Assembly: GCF_029582805.1 (NCBI RefSeq)
Contig: NZ_JAKKUT010000001.1
Span: 365,068 to 429,067, forward strand
Length of the DNA stretch: 64,000 nt
Source of the DNA: Candidatus Synechococcus calcipolaris G9
GTDB lineage: Bacteria; Cyanobacteriota; Cyanobacteriia; Thermosynechococcales; Thermosynechococcaceae
Direction: 5' to 3'
The notes below the pieces were generated by a model. The model saw only the letters and a list, made by a program, of their open reading frames with translations. It did no database searches and was not told the DNA's origin. This document shows positions 16,501 through 25,728 of the stretch, one piece after another; position 1 is the first letter of the stretch; each line of letters starts with the position of its first letter. Made by a program: the position numbers and the translations under genes.

Positions 16501-18011
16501 CCTAGTTCGCTATCGTCTATGTCCATCAGACCTGCTAAATCGGACAAGTCTCCCAGATCGGTATCAGCAGACTGGAGAATATCCTCCGTATCCTGCCCTG
16601 ACTGGCTCACAAAGGCGGCTAAATCTAGCTCATCATCAAGGTCACTGTCCTGATCGGTGTCACTTCCTTGGCGATCGCTAACCAGAGCCGCATTAGCTTC
16701 TTCTAGAGCTTCTAGATCAAACTGATGATCCTCCGCTAGGGCCAGATCCCGCTCCGCATCGGCAAATAGATCCGCCAGTTCCCCTTCCTGATCCTGCTCT
16801 TGGTTTTGGGATGTCACCGCCAAGATTTCTGACAGATCTTCATCCAGCAGATCACTATTGTCGCGGTTGAGGTCAGCCAGTTGCTCATCTAGGGCAGCAC
16901 TATCGGCCCACCCACCTTGAAGATCACCCGTCAAGGAGAAAATATCATCGAGTTCCTGTAAATCACCACTTTGTTCAATTTCAAAGTTGGTCATCTCACC
17001 GGAATCTAAATCGTCAGTCGCTAGGCCAAAATCCTCTAAATCCTGAGAGGGTTCATCGGATGCTTCAGATAGGTCTAAGATGGATTCTTCCAGTGACATA
17101 CTCTCTGATGCGCTCTCTGGCTCGGATAACTCCAATGCAGATGGCGTTTCCACGGCGGGTTCCGGCACAAGCACCTCTTCCTCTTCCACCTCCACTGGCG
17201 CAGGAGGTTGGAGGGCGACCATGGCTTCACTGGGCTGAATTTGGCTTGCCTGACCTGCTAAGACCAAATCTCGGGCACTCTTAATATCCTTAATGAGAAC
17301 AGGAGCTAGGGTTGTGAGGGCATTCCCTGAATTCAGCACCCCCTGACGGGCCATCCCTAGGAGAGAGACCCAAGCTGGCAAATCAAAGGTTTCCCCCAGT
17401 TGTCCTAAGCTGACGCAGGCGGCTTCCAATTGCTGGCGGGTAGCCGGGGTATCTCCCTGCTTGAATATTTGCAACATACCCCGTAATCGCTCAGGCACAT
17501 CGGTCTGAAACACAAATTGATAGCTACTATCATCCGGCGTTGCTGGCTTGGCATCCGGAACTGGCTCAGGGGGAATTGGGGCTGTCCCACCACCTACAAG
17601 TTGATTCAGATGAGCTTGGAGAGACTCAAAAACAGGTTCAACCTTTTTCAGGGCTGCATCAGCGATCTCATCCGATAAACCAAAGGGACTTTGGAGTTCA
17701 TCTAGCAGCTCCCGTAGGGTATCAAAGCCCTGCAAGAAAAGATTCTCAAGGGTTTCATCCACCTTAATGGGATGTTCCTTCAGTATCTTGAAGTAATCTT
17801 CTAGTTTATGGGACGTGCTTTGGATACTATAGATGCCCAACATGGCCGCCCCCCCCTTCACGGAGTGAGCCGCCCGAAACATCTCACTCATTGCTTCTGG
17901 ATCATCTACGACCCGCTGCAAATTCATGAGACTTTCTTCGATGGTCATTAAATGCTCTTGGGCTTCTTCGATAAAATAGCCCAGGATTCGTTTTTGTTGA
18001 TCGGTTTGCAT
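13560..18011 (-). CDS. pilL: CheA-type hybrid histidine kinase of the type IV pilus chemosensory system (PilL/HmpE-like)
   Basis: A 1483-residue CheA hybrid. Residues 1-125 form a histidine phosphotransfer domain with His49 in RAAHSVKGGAAMLG. Residues ~265-810 are a very acidic Asp/Leu/Glu-rich region. The dimerisation and ATPase domains follow (N box HLINNAIYHGIE near 1045, DDGGGID near 1090, GRGVGMDVV near 1143), then a CheW-like domain (~1190-1330), then a C-terminal receiver with Asp1403 and Lys1455. In cyanobacteria this kinase controls type IV pilus motility, phototaxis or hormogonium movement. A GGAGG five bases before the ATG sets the start. It lies 14 bases after pilJ. Only one HPt domain is seen. 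Confidence 0.95.
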   Translation of the reverse strand: MQTDQQKRILGYFIEEAQEHLMTIEESLMNLQRVVDDPEAMSEMFRAAHSVKGGAAMLGIYSIQSTSHKLEDYFKILKEHPIKVDETLENLFLQGFDTLRELLDELQSPFGLSDEIADAALKKVEPVFESLQAHLNQLVGGGTAPIPPEPVPDAKPATPDDSSYQFVFQTDVPERLRGMLQIFKQGDTPATRQQLEAACVSLGQLGETFDLPAWVSLLGMARQGVLNSGNALTTLAPVLIKDIKSARDLVLAGQASQIQPSEAMVALQPPAPVEVEEEEVLVPEPAVETPSALELSEPESASESMSLEESILDLSEASDEPSQDLEDFGLATDDLDSGEMTNFEIEQSGDLQELDDIFSLTGDLQGGWADSAALDEQLADLNRDNSDLLDEDLSEILAVTSQNQEQDQEGELADLFADAERDLALAEDHQFDLEALEEANAALVSDRQGSDTDQDSDLDDELDLAAFVSQSGQDTEDILQSADTDLGDLSDLAGLMDIDDSELGESDPLGAIAFGSDLLEETSDSAADDLLNSLLGEELGEDDGISALGDLADLGDLDDLEDAELSGNLAESMAELLGDSDELTQALDSLVLEESETVAVSLGDLDIGQESLDLADLDIADLTGAADGDANEIFDQFTTEEPAENAAPVVESNAESNALDEDFWGDPEPVAAPLPDNDQDNDLAQFIGSEASAVGTPEAASEIAGDLGLSESLEDFDELAALLDEEPASAIAVPVEFNEPESTLKAPPSEAEDFDDLAAFLDEEPAPAIAAPVEFDDLESLLDDDSPAPALEPEPELDFGELEDLVGSTPTPRTPEVAAPRRPQPLARGREKKVSLVEQTMRVPVRHLDSLGNLVGEMVVNRNGLEDSQDRLRQFLDNLLYQVQQLGDVSQQMQDLYDRSLLESSLLGSRFGRPGGSGGTNGDDRSHATGVEFDALEMDHFTGFHTLSQEVIERIVRVREAADDIEYVVDEVEQVARMFRQVTTKVQEGLSRSRMVPFKEMSSRLPRAVRQVSQACGKNTELVIEGEDTLIDKGILERLYDPMTHLINNAIYHGIETPETRQAIGKKPKGTIKLRAFYQGSQAIIVVSDDGGGIDAERVKAKAIEKGLLAPGDAEHLSRQDIYAFLFQSGFSTKDQADDLAGRGVGMDVVRASLEEIRGTINTDSTLGKGTTFTIRLPVTLSITKALCCIDNHCRIAFPIDGVEDMLDLPEERIQENEKQEKVLVWHDRPLPFRNLSDLLPYSRHISRSNVYGGASHDEDVVSVVVLRSGDDHIAVRVDQVIGEQEIVIKQLTGPVPKPLGIAGVTVQGDGRAMAIADVLELIDVSLDRVDQSGWGTPIISPEDIEAEKAEPLVLIIDDSITVRELLSMTFTRAGFRVEQARDGQDAWEKLRSGLPCDLVFCDIEMPRMDGLELLSRIQKDPKLSELPIAMLTSRGADRHRQMAAQLGAKGYFTKPYLEEQLLDAANRLLQGEVLVHAAVASS
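15687..15872 (-). repeat. Duplicated acidic block within pilL
   Basis: Two copies of a ~23-residue block, DFDELAALLDEEPASAIAVP... at residues ~714-737 and DFDDLAAFLDEEPAPAIAAP... at ~752-775. Each copy carries a HIP1 octamer (15817-15824 and 15713-15720) within the AIA codons. A third, partial echo (EFDDLESLLDDD) follows the second copy. Confidence 0.85.
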
Positions 18012-18025
18012 TGCCCCCTCCCGGA

Positions 18026-21000
18026 TTAGCCCTGATCTTCAGTTTGTTCAACGCGGAATTTTTCCACCGATGTTTGCAGACCACGGGCAACGGATACCAA
18101 GCCTTGCAAGGAGTCAGAGACTCGTTGGGCTTCTTGGGAAGTCGCTTGGGCTGTCAATTCCACCGATTGCATCACCTGGGCCATCGAACGTGCTGTTTCG
18201 GTTTGTTCTACCGTAGCATTTGTAATCGATCGCACCAAGGTATCAATTTGCGAGGATACCTGGATAATGTCCTCCAGAGAGCGTTTAGCCTGTTCTGCCC
18301 GTTTTGTCCCGTCAATAACCTGTTGGGTACCTTCCTCCATCGCTGTCATCACTGCCCCGGTCTCACTTTGAATTTGGAGAACGATCTGCTCAATTTCCTT
18401 GGAAGCTTTAGCCGCCCGGTCTGCCAGTTGGCGCACCTCATCCGCCACCACTGCGAAGCCCCGCCCTGATTCACCGGCTCGGGCAGCCTCAATACTGGCG
18501 TTTAAGGCTAATAGGTTGGTTCGAGAGGCAATTTGGGAAATCACACCCACAATCTTGGCAATTTCCTGGGAGGATTCAGCGAGACGTTTCACCTTGCGAG
18601 TGGTTTCTGCCACTGTTTCCCGAATTTGTAGAATACCAGCCACGGTGCGCTCCACCGCCTCACCCCCTTTCAGGGCTGTTTCCGACGCACTTCGAGCCAC
18701 ATCATTGGCTTCCTTGGCACTGTCAGCAACCCGCTGAATCGCGTTGGTCATCATCTGCATTGAGTTGAGGGTTACTGCAAGTTCTTCCGCTTGACGTAGG
18801 GCATCGGAGGATAGGGAACGGGCAAAGGCTTCGTTATCGGCCGCACCTCGGTTCACCTGGCGAGCCGCAACTTTCACCTGTTGCACAATGGTTCGTAGGT
18901 TATGAATCGTCAAGTTGAAGGAGTCCGCTACCGCCCCTAAGACATCGGCGGTTACTTCTGCCTGAACCGTTAGGTCGCCTCGGGCTGCCCCTTCCACATC
19001 GTCTAGCAGTCGGATCACCTGACGCTGAAGATCATCCCGCTGTCGCTCGTTTTCTTCTGCTTTTTTCTGGGCATCCCCCGTAACGGTGAGAATGCTCTCC
19101 GTCATTTGGTTAAAGCTACTGGCTAGCTGGCCAAATTCATCCTCGGAGGTAACGGGAACTTTGGCTGACATATCCCCGCCAATAATGGCATTACACTGGG
19201 CTTGCAAGTCGGTGGTACACCGCTTCATCCGGGCAACGTTTCGCTGGCCGAGGGCAAAACTAGCCACACCCCCTGCCAATCCGGCCGCTGCACCTGCTAA
19301 AAGAATCGGCGGCATTTGCGGCCGCTCACTCAGTCCAAAGCCAACCAAACCCGCTGCCAATGCTGAAACCACACCGGTGGTGACGGCCGTTGTCATATTT
19401 TGTTTGCCCAAGGAGGATGGGGCAGAGGGGCGGCCTGTACCAGATGCACTAGAATCACGACCGGTGGCACTTGGCGAAGGACTACTTGCAGCGTCTCCCC
19501 CAGCCGATTTTGCCGGCTTGCTCACTACACTTCCCAGGGTTGAGGCTTCCTGGCCAATAGGCTCCGGCATCTCAGCAATGTTGGTCCAGGCACTCATTTC
19601 CGCCGCTAGGTCTTCCTGGGATACCTCTGGAGGCTCTAGTTCAAGGGGGGAGTCGGCATCTAAACTAAAGTCCAGATCAGCTAGGCCTTCACTCGCGCCT
19701 AGTTCTCCAGGTAAAACGGCAAAGGTTTCAGTGCCACCATCTTGGTGCAGGGTATCAGGGTCAAAATTTTGCACCTGGGGATTGGCAATGGTGAGATCAT
19801 CATCCCCATCGAAGTCAAAACTATCATTGGATAAATCTAGATCATCAAATTCGGGTAAGTCCGCGAGGGCTTGGGCTGCTTCATCTTCTTCGGGGACAGA
19901 GAAGGTATCGGGGGATGGGGCGGGAAAGTTGGCTCCAAAGGCCATGGTGGCATCATTCTCATCCATGATCAGGGTTTGATCAAACTGCTCAGGACTCAAG
20001 GATTCAGCTACAATGCCAGCTTCCTCAAAGTCAAGGTTGGGTAGAGGAGTTTCAGCCTCGGGGTGGTCACTACCACCGAAGTCGTCGAAGAGGCTTTCGG
20101 CTTCGTCTATCTCTCCATACTCTGCTTCTCCATACGCTGCCAGAGGTTCTTCCGCTGCAACGGTCTCTGGAAAAAGTGCAGCATCACCAAAATCGGGATC
20201 AAGATCGTGATCTTCCTCGGAGGCCTGGGCAAATAAATCACTAATGCCATCACTTATGTCTGCGGGAGTGGCTTCCAGGATATCTGCGGATTCAGGGAGT
20301 TCTTCTAGGAGGTCTGTTTCAGAGGTAAAGAGGGCATCGCCTGCAAAACTTTCCTCGGAAACCTCTGTTTCAGCGATCGCCGATCCTAGGTCAAGGGATG
20401 CACCTGCTTCAGATTCAGGGCCGCCAAAGTCAAATAGCCCTTGATCCTGATCACTGATTTCTAGATCATTGATTTCCAGATTATCTAGTTCAAAATCTGC
20501 GGATAGAGCATCAGTCCCTAGGGGAGATTCACCCATGGCTATAGTGAGGTCATCGTCTCCCATACCTGATCCCATGTCCAGTGGAGAGGACTCTGGAGAT
20601 CCTAGGGGAGAGGCATCCATGGCCATGGTGAGATCATCGTCATTATCGTCAAATTGATCGGTGACGGCAATCTCTTCTGAGAGTTCGGGAAGGTCACCAA
20701 AGGGGTCCTCAAAGGAAATTTCTGCCCCAAGGTCAGCACCACCAAAATTTCCCAGATTGTCTAAATCTCCTAAATCTCCCAAATCTTGGTGACCTAGGGC
20801 AAAGGGATCTCCCGTGGGGGGGTCGGTCGTGGAATCAAATTGGGCTTGGGGATCAAAGTTAAACAACTCCTGATCCGATACATCTGCGCCTACGGAATCG
20901 ATGGCTTCAAGGGAGTCGCCAAAGGCATTTTCAGGATCGGCAGGACTGGGACTGCCCAAGTCTAAATCCGCGGGCATATTGGATTGTAGAACAGTGTAAT

Positions 21001-21373
21001 CGCTTTGAATGCTAGTCTGGGAGTCCTCTTGCCATTGGGCACTTCCATTGCCATTGCCGGTATTGACGGATTCTGCACTATCCTGACTGGGCTGGGAGGC
21101 GACCATATCTTGAATTTTGGCAAGACTTTCATTAGCGCAACTAATTAACTCTGTATCTGTCGTTAGAGTAAGAACCCTCTGGTACTCTTCGTGGGCCGCG
21201 TCATATTCTTGCTGACAACAGTAAATATGCCCCCGGAGTAAACGCAGATTTGGATCATCTGGCCGGGTAGTGACGAGACCATCAGTAATGGTGGCAGCTT
21301 GGTCGTATTGCCCTTGGACGTAGGCACTGACAGCTTTTGTATATTCTTGGCTATGTTGAGTGGTTGATGCCAT
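18026..21373 (-). CDS. pilJ: Methyl-accepting chemotaxis protein of the pilus system (PilJ/HmpD-like)
   Basis: A 1115-residue receptor. Residues ~5-75 resemble TPR repeats. Residues ~130-600 are acidic and low in complexity. Two adjacent membrane helices lie at ~661-681 and ~690-708, leaving almost no periplasmic domain. Two HAMP-like segments follow (~715-765 and ~785-830), then the signalling coiled coil with the conserved tip [20 protein letters not shown] near 948-967. In known systems it signals through CheW to the CheA kinase to control pilus extension and direction. The lack of a periplasmic sensor suggests that input is cytoplasmic, possibly through the TPR and acidic regions. Confidence 0.95.
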   Translation of the reverse strand: MASTTQHSQEYTKAVSAYVQGQYDQAATITDGLVTTRPDDPNLRLLRGHIYCCQQEYDAAHEEYQRVLTLTTDTELISCANESLAKIQDMVASQPSQDSAESVNTGNGNGSAQWQEDSQTSIQSDYTVLQSNMPADLDLGSPSPADPENAFGDSLEAIDSVGADVSDQELFNFDPQAQFDSTTDPPTGDPFALGHQDLGDLGDLDNLGNFGGADLGAEISFEDPFGDLPELSEEIAVTDQFDDNDDDLTMAMDASPLGSPESSPLDMGSGMGDDDLTIAMGESPLGTDALSADFELDNLEINDLEISDQDQGLFDFGGPESEAGASLDLGSAIAETEVSEESFAGDALFTSETDLLEELPESADILEATPADISDGISDLFAQASEEDHDLDPDFGDAALFPETVAAEEPLAAYGEAEYGEIDEAESLFDDFGGSDHPEAETPLPNLDFEEAGIVAESLSPEQFDQTLIMDENDATMAFGANFPAPSPDTFSVPEEDEAAQALADLPEFDDLDLSNDSFDFDGDDDLTIANPQVQNFDPDTLHQDGGTETFAVLPGELGASEGLADLDFSLDADSPLELEPPEVSQEDLAAEMSAWTNIAEMPEPIGQEASTLGSVVSKPAKSAGGDAASSPSPSATGRDSSASGTGRPSAPSSLGKQNMTTAVTTGVVSALAAGLVGFGLSERPQMPPILLAGAAAGLAGGVASFALGQRNVARMKRCTTDLQAQCNAIIGGDMSAKVPVTSEDEFGQLASSFNQMTESILTVTGDAQKKAEENERQRDDLQRQVIRLLDDVEGAARGDLTVQAEVTADVLGAVADSFNLTIHNLRTIVQQVKVAARQVNRGAADNEAFARSLSSDALRQAEELAVTLNSMQMMTNAIQRVADSAKEANDVARSASETALKGGEAVERTVAGILQIRETVAETTRKVKRLAESSQEIAKIVGVISQIASRTNLLALNASIEAARAGESGRGFAVVADEVRQLADRAAKASKEIEQIVLQIQSETGAVMTAMEEGTQQVIDGTKRAEQAKRSLEDIIQVSSQIDTLVRSITNATVEQTETARSMAQVMQSVELTAQATSQEAQRVSDSLQGLVSVARGLQTSVEKFRVEQTEDQG

Positions 21374-21415
21374 GCGTTGACTCCCGGGATTGGACTGCTA
21401 AACTGGGGTTCTCCT

Positions 21416-21441
21416 GCTGTTACTTAACGCTGTTCCTTAAC
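21416..21441. repeat. Tandem duplication, 13 bp x 2, one mismatch
   Basis: GCTGTTACTTAAC is followed directly by GCTGTTCCTTAAC, in the gap between pilI and pilJ and 43 bases upstream of the pilJ start. Confidence 0.8.
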
Positions 21442-21508
21442 AGAGTATGGGTTAAACTGCTTAGAAAGTTACACATTGTTATTGATTTTTGGTAAATATT
21501 ACATCGCG

Positions 21509-22039
21509 TTAAGCTCCCCAGCGGGCACTACGAAGAATCGTGATCGGATCTAACAGCTTGAGGGTTTGCTCTTCCTCTAGATCAAGCACCCATTCTCCCC
21601 GAATAAAGGGAGCCATTTTGTCATTGAGATTACTAGAGGGGCGGATGGTATCACTATCGAGCCATTCCATCCCTTTCACCTCATCTACCGCTAGACCCAC
21701 GATCATCTCCTCATCTTCGATGGCAATCACGACCATTTCTGGGCGATCGGTATTGATGGGGGTTTCATCACCCAGGAATTGCCCTGTATCAGCAACCCAG
21801 ATGACCTGACCCCGAAGGTTCAAGATGCCCAGTAATAGTGGGGATGTATTGGGTACGGGGGTAATGCGATCGGGCGTTAGGGCAATGACTTCCCGCACCC
21901 CAATGGCCGGCAATGCCAGGGAAATACCGCAGGGAATGCTAAAGAGAATATGCAGATCACCTTCGGGAGCTTTGAGGGCATCCATCTGCCCCCCTTGCAT
22001 TTGTTGGTCACCAGTAAGTAAGTCAGAACTACTGAACAT
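21509..22039 (-). CDS. pilI: CheW-like coupling protein (PilI/HmpC-like)
   Basis: A 176-residue CheW-domain protein that links the PilJ receptor to the PilL kinase. The pattern is clear from about residue 28: ILFSIPCGISLALPAIGVRE, then NTSPLLLGILNLRGQVIWV, the core CheW motif, then VVIAIEDEEMIVGLAVDEV and a C-terminal LLDPITIL. The first 27 residues are a Gln/Gly-rich lead. It starts six bases after the end of pilH, so the two are likely read together. The 135-base gap to pilJ contains the 13-bp duplication. Confidence 0.93.
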   Translation of the reverse strand: MFSSSDLLTGDQQMQGGQMDALKAPEGDLHILFSIPCGISLALPAIGVREVIALTPDRITPVPNTSPLLLGILNLRGQVIWVADTGQFLGDETPINTDRPEMVVIAIEDEEMIVGLAVDEVKGMEWLDSDTIRPSSNLNDKMAPFIRGEWVLDLEEEQTLKLLDPITILRSARWGA

Positions 22040-22045
22040 ACCTGC

Positions 22046-22411
22046 CTAGCCTCGCAATAGCTGTTTAATCGTACCCACTAACTCTTTTGGTTGAAAGGGC
22101 TTTGTGATATACGCATCAGCCCCCTGCTTCATGCCCCAATAGCGATCAAATTCTTCCCCTTTAGAGCTACAAATCACAACGGGAACATCCTGGGTACGGG
22201 GATCTGACTTGATTGTGCGGCAAACTTCGTAGCCATTCATCCGGGGCATCACAATGTCTAGGACAACAATATCGGGTTTTATATCCTTTAGGAGATCGAC
22301 GGCTTCCATCCCATCACTGGCAATGGAGACCTCTAAACCACTTTTGGCTAGGAGTTCACTAATCATTTCCCGCTGGGGGGCACTATCTTCAACGACTAAC
22401 ACAGTACTCAT
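22046..22411 (-). CDS. pilH: CheY-like response regulator (PilH/HmpB-like)
   Basis: A single receiver domain of 121 residues. Acid-pocket residues are Glu8 and Asp9 (VVEDS), the phosphoacceptor is Asp52 (VLDIVMPRMNGYE), and Lys104 (YITKPFQPKE) completes the site. It has no output domain, so it works by protein contact, as PilH/CheY does in pilus switching or as a phosphate sink for PilL. It is the second gene of the cluster, 171 bases after pilG and directly before pilI. Confidence 0.93.
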   Translation of the reverse strand: MSTVLVVEDSAPQREMISELLAKSGLEVSIASDGMEAVDLLKDIKPDIVVLDIVMPRMNGYEVCRTIKSDPRTQDVPVVICSSKGEEFDRYWGMKQGADAYITKPFQPKELVGTIKQLLRG

Positions 22412-22530
22412 AGGGCAATATTTACCATCCCATAGGGGGTATCAAAGCGGAACGGAAATCTAGCATAAGATCTAATGTTACTATCCTAAGTCAATCATCC
22501 CAGAATGAAAGGAAGATTGTACATTAGTTC

Positions 22531-22552
22531 TACATCATTTTTACATCATTAT
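22531..22552. repeat. Tandem duplication, 11 bp x 2, one mismatch
   Basis: TACATCATTTT followed by TACATCATTAT in the 171-base gap between pilG and pilH. Confidence 0.7.
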
Positions 22553-22582
22553 AGTGGGATTTAATTCTCGGGAAGTGTCAGT

Positions 22583-23788
22583 TTATTGACCTGCCAGGGT
22601 TTCACCAGATGTTTTCTGTTCTAGCACGTCATTGAGAATTTGGTCGGAATTGCCATGGGCAGGATTGGCACAACCAATATAGCGACGGGTCATTGTTAAT
22701 AATTCTGTACTCGTAAAGGGCTTACTCAAGTAATCCGTTGCTCCGGCAATGTTGGCTCGCAGGCGATCGGGTAAGCCGACTAGGCTCGTTAACATAATGA
22801 TGGGGGTGTAACGAAAGCGGGGGGTATGGCGGAGCATGGTGCAAAAGTCGTAGCCATCAAGTTCGGGCATGGCAATGTCACAGAGGATGAGATCGGGATT
22901 TAGCTGAAAGATCAAGCTCAGGGCTTTGAGGGGATGGGCGATCGCCGTGGCTTCGTAACCGGCATTTTTCAGGGTCAACTCCACTACTTGTCGTACCGTG
23001 GCCGCATCATCAATGCAGACAATCCGTGGGGACTCCCGCAGGGGAATTGGGGATAGGGGCATGAGATAGCCACTGGGCAGGGGAGAGTTGAGTTGGATTA
23101 GTCCCTGTTGCAGGTAGGGAGAAAGGACTTTCCCGACACTGGTTAAATCTCGGCCCAGTCGCCGACTTAACTGCCGTAGGCTTAAATGTTCACCGGCCCA
23201 GTTTTCGAGGTACTTTAGTCGACTTTCCGGAAGGATGCGGTGGAGTTCAGTGGCGTTGGCAAGATCAAGTTGCTGATCGGCGGAGCGAATATAGGGATAC
23301 AGTTTTTTCCATTCCCGCAGTTGCACAAGGGTGTCGTTCAGTAAACTCACGAGGGGCAAACTGGCGAGTTGGGGCGAAAGGGCAGCGGTCAGACGAAAGC
23401 AAAACCAGCCGCGATAGAGGGAGGCAACATCAAATAGGGCTTCCCGAATCACACTGCGCCATAGGGTCTGAATTTGGGCTAAATTCCGATGCTGAAGGAG
23501 CCACCACAAACATTCGTACTCCGGCCAACCACTGCCAGCGGTGGTTTCTACGAGGGGATGATCGTTGTTGAGGTTGGGCCAGTCGATCCCTTGGCCATAG
23601 AGGAGATCCTGTAACCGCTCTAGACCTTGACTATGGCGATCGGCAATGTAGAGTAAACGACCATGGTAAAGGAACAGTAGCCAAACATTCCCGGCTTCAT
23701 CATCCACATAGAGTTCGCCCGTTCGCTGGGCCAGGGAAAGGCTCTGGAACAAACTGTAAAGATCAATATCGCTGAGACGGCCTTCCAT
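22583..23788 (-). CDS. pilG: PatA-type response regulator (PilG/HmpA-like)
   Basis: A 401-residue regulator. Residues 1-~165 match the PATAN (DUF4388) domain: MEGRLSDIDLYSLFQSLSLA and the GELYV/GRLLYIAD strands. Residues ~185-240 look like a winged helix (LSLRQLSRRLGRDLTSVGKV). A receiver follows at ~255-375 with Asp260-Asp261, Asp304 (CDIAMPELDGYDF) and Lys356 (LSKPF). PATAN regulators in cyanobacteria act in directional pilus motility and, in PatA, in heterocyst patterning. It heads the chemosensory cluster, 73 bases after ftsI. Confidence 0.92.
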   Translation of the reverse strand: MEGRLSDIDLYSLFQSLSLAQRTGELYVDDEAGNVWLLFLYHGRLLYIADRHSQGLERLQDLLYGQGIDWPNLNNDHPLVETTAGSGWPEYECLWWLLQHRNLAQIQTLWRSVIREALFDVASLYRGWFCFRLTAALSPQLASLPLVSLLNDTLVQLREWKKLYPYIRSADQQLDLANATELHRILPESRLKYLENWAGEHLSLRQLSRRLGRDLTSVGKVLSPYLQQGLIQLNSPLPSGYLMPLSPIPLRESPRIVCIDDAATVRQVVELTLKNAGYEATAIAHPLKALSLIFQLNPDLILCDIAMPELDGYDFCTMLRHTPRFRYTPIIMLTSLVGLPDRLRANIAGATDYLSKPFTSTELLTMTRRYIGCANPAHGNSDQILNDVLEQKTSGETLAGQ

Positions 23789-23861
23789 AAACTGAGGGAT
23801 GAGGGGGAATAAACGGTACTAAGTACTAAAGATTACTAAAGAGGGAGCATTGACCCTAACC

Positions 23862-25628
23862 CTAAGGCGAGGGAGTTTGAGGGGGCGATCGCCGCAGTTC
23901 CTCTGGGTGGCTTGGGGGAATCCCTTCTATGGTAATCAGGGACTCAAGGACAGATTTGACGACGGGAATGGCCACCGTGGAGCCATAGGCATCATCCCCT
24001 TGGGGCTCATCTACTACCGTTAAAACCACATAGCGGGGAGACTCTAGGGGAAAAATAGCAGCAAAGCTGGTAATCCGCTGGTTGCTATAGGTGCCGCCGA
24101 TCGCCTTTTGGGCCGTCCCAGTTTTTCCCCCGAGGCGATAGCCGGGAATTTGCGCCCCTTTGCCCGTGCCCGATCTAACCACATCCCCCATCATATTGAG
24201 AACATAGCGGCTGGTGCTAGTGGAAAAGACGCGCCTTGGTTGGGGCCGTTTTAGGGGTTGTTTTAGCCGACCCTGGTGATCGTAAAGACCCTCTACGGTA
24301 TAGGGAACCACCAATTCGCCCCCATTGGCGATCGTCCCGAGGAGTTGGGCCAAATGGAGAGGAGTCAAAGAAAAACCCTGGCCAAAGGAGGTGGTGGCAG
24401 GTTCAATGGGGTAGTCAATAAATTGGCGAGCGGGCTTGAGTTGGGCAGCGGTTTCAAAGGGTAGATCACTGCCAATGGGTTTATTTAAGCCAAGGCGATC
24501 CAGATAACGGTAGTAATGGCGGGCCGGGATTCGATTCATCATGTGAACCATTGCCACATTACTGGAATAGGACAAAATCTGGGAGATGGATAGGGAACCC
24601 CGTCCCCCCACTTGGCTAAAATCATTATTTTGAACGGGCCAGCCCCCCACCGTAATCCGACCCTCATCGGGCAAAACCGTGGTCGGAGTAATGCCCCTTA
24701 GCTCTAGGGCAATGGCCGTATTAATGGGCTTAAAGGTTGATCCCGGCTCGTATAAATCAGAGATCGCCCAATTCCGAAATAGGGCGGGATCTGCTCGATA
24801 GTAATGGGTGGGGTTATAGGATGGTTCGGAGACGAGGGACAGAATTGCCCCGGTTTGGCTATTGAGAACAATGACTGTACCCCGCTTGGCATTAAACTTC
24901 TGAAGTTGTTGCCGGAGGGACTGGCGGGCAGTGCGTTGCAGGCGGCTATCGAGGGACAAACGAATCCCGTAGCCTTGGGTGAGGAGTTGGGGATCCTCCG
25001 GGGCGAGTTCCGGTAGCCACTGCCCCAGGGCATCACTGGAAAGAACGGGTTGCTCCGGTGGAGCCTGGAAAAATTCATTCTGGCTAAACTCTAAGCCAGC
25101 CTGGCCCTGGTGTTCCCGATCCACATAGCCAATGATTCCGGCCATGAGTTCCTGTTGGGGATAGATCCGCTGCCAGGATTGATTAAACTCCAAACCATCT
25201 AAGTACAAATTGCGAATCTGGGAGGCAACACTTTCGGTGACATCGTAGGCGATGGGAATACCGGTGGGAGCCACCCTCAACTGTTCCTCTAGACCTGATA
25301 CGGGGACATCTAGGAGGGGAGCGACCTGGGCGGCAATTTCTTCTGGGGGTTCACTGAATTGAATCGGGTGGGCAAACAGGTTAAATACAGGGCGATCCAA
25401 GGCTAGCAGGGTTCCGCGGCGATCGCTAATGGGATAGCGGGCCAGGGTAGGGGGCGTTTCCTGCTGCTGTTGCTCTCGAGCCTTGTCCGCCAAGATCGGG
25501 CCCTGAACCACCTGCAAATAGGTGAGCCGCCCAACCACCAATGAGGTTACGGTTAGGAGAAATAAAGAGACAAACCGCAGTCGCCAACGCAATAACGACT
25601 CCGATGAAGAGGATAACCCAACAGCCAT
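23862..25628 (-). CDS. ftsI: Septal peptidoglycan transpeptidase (penicillin-binding protein 2/FtsI family)
   Basis: A class B penicillin-binding protein of 588 residues. A membrane anchor lies at ~17-40, followed by the pedestal domain (SDRRGTLLALDRPVFNL). The transpeptidase active site is Ser297-Thr-Phe-Lys300 in PGSTFK, with Ser355-Ser-Asn357 and Lys502-Thr-Gly in GGKTGTAQK. It cross-links peptidoglycan at the division septum. It follows the ftsL-like gene and rsmH, the conserved start of the division and cell-wall cluster. It has no PASTA domains. Confidence 0.95.
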   Translation of the reverse strand: MAVGLSSSSESLLRWRLRFVSLFLLTVTSLVVGRLTYLQVVQGPILADKAREQQQQETPPTLARYPISDRRGTLLALDRPVFNLFAHPIQFSEPPEEIAAQVAPLLDVPVSGLEEQLRVAPTGIPIAYDVTESVASQIRNLYLDGLEFNQSWQRIYPQQELMAGIIGYVDREHQGQAGLEFSQNEFFQAPPEQPVLSSDALGQWLPELAPEDPQLLTQGYGIRLSLDSRLQRTARQSLRQQLQKFNAKRGTVIVLNSQTGAILSLVSEPSYNPTHYYRADPALFRNWAISDLYEPGSTFKPINTAIALELRGITPTTVLPDEGRITVGGWPVQNNDFSQVGGRGSLSISQILSYSSNVAMVHMMNRIPARHYYRYLDRLGLNKPIGSDLPFETAAQLKPARQFIDYPIEPATTSFGQGFSLTPLHLAQLLGTIANGGELVVPYTVEGLYDHQGRLKQPLKRPQPRRVFSTSTSRYVLNMMGDVVRSGTGKGAQIPGYRLGGKTGTAQKAIGGTYSNQRITSFAAIFPLESPRYVVLTVVDEPQGDDAYGSTVAIPVVKSVLESLITIEGIPPSHPEELRRSPPQTPSP

Positions 25629-25728
25629 AGAACCTTAGGGGACAAAAAACCTGAGTAAAAACTTTAGTATAGGATGCCAGTGGAATCGGCGTGAAATTAA
25701 ACTTTTTAGGAAATCCTTGGGGGGAAAT

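Noticed and set aside
19086-19979. 297-codon plus-strand frame opposite pilJ
   Set aside because: Its Ser/Pro/Arg-rich translation is the mirror of the acidic, codon-biased pilJ region and resembles no protein; pilJ is clearly real.
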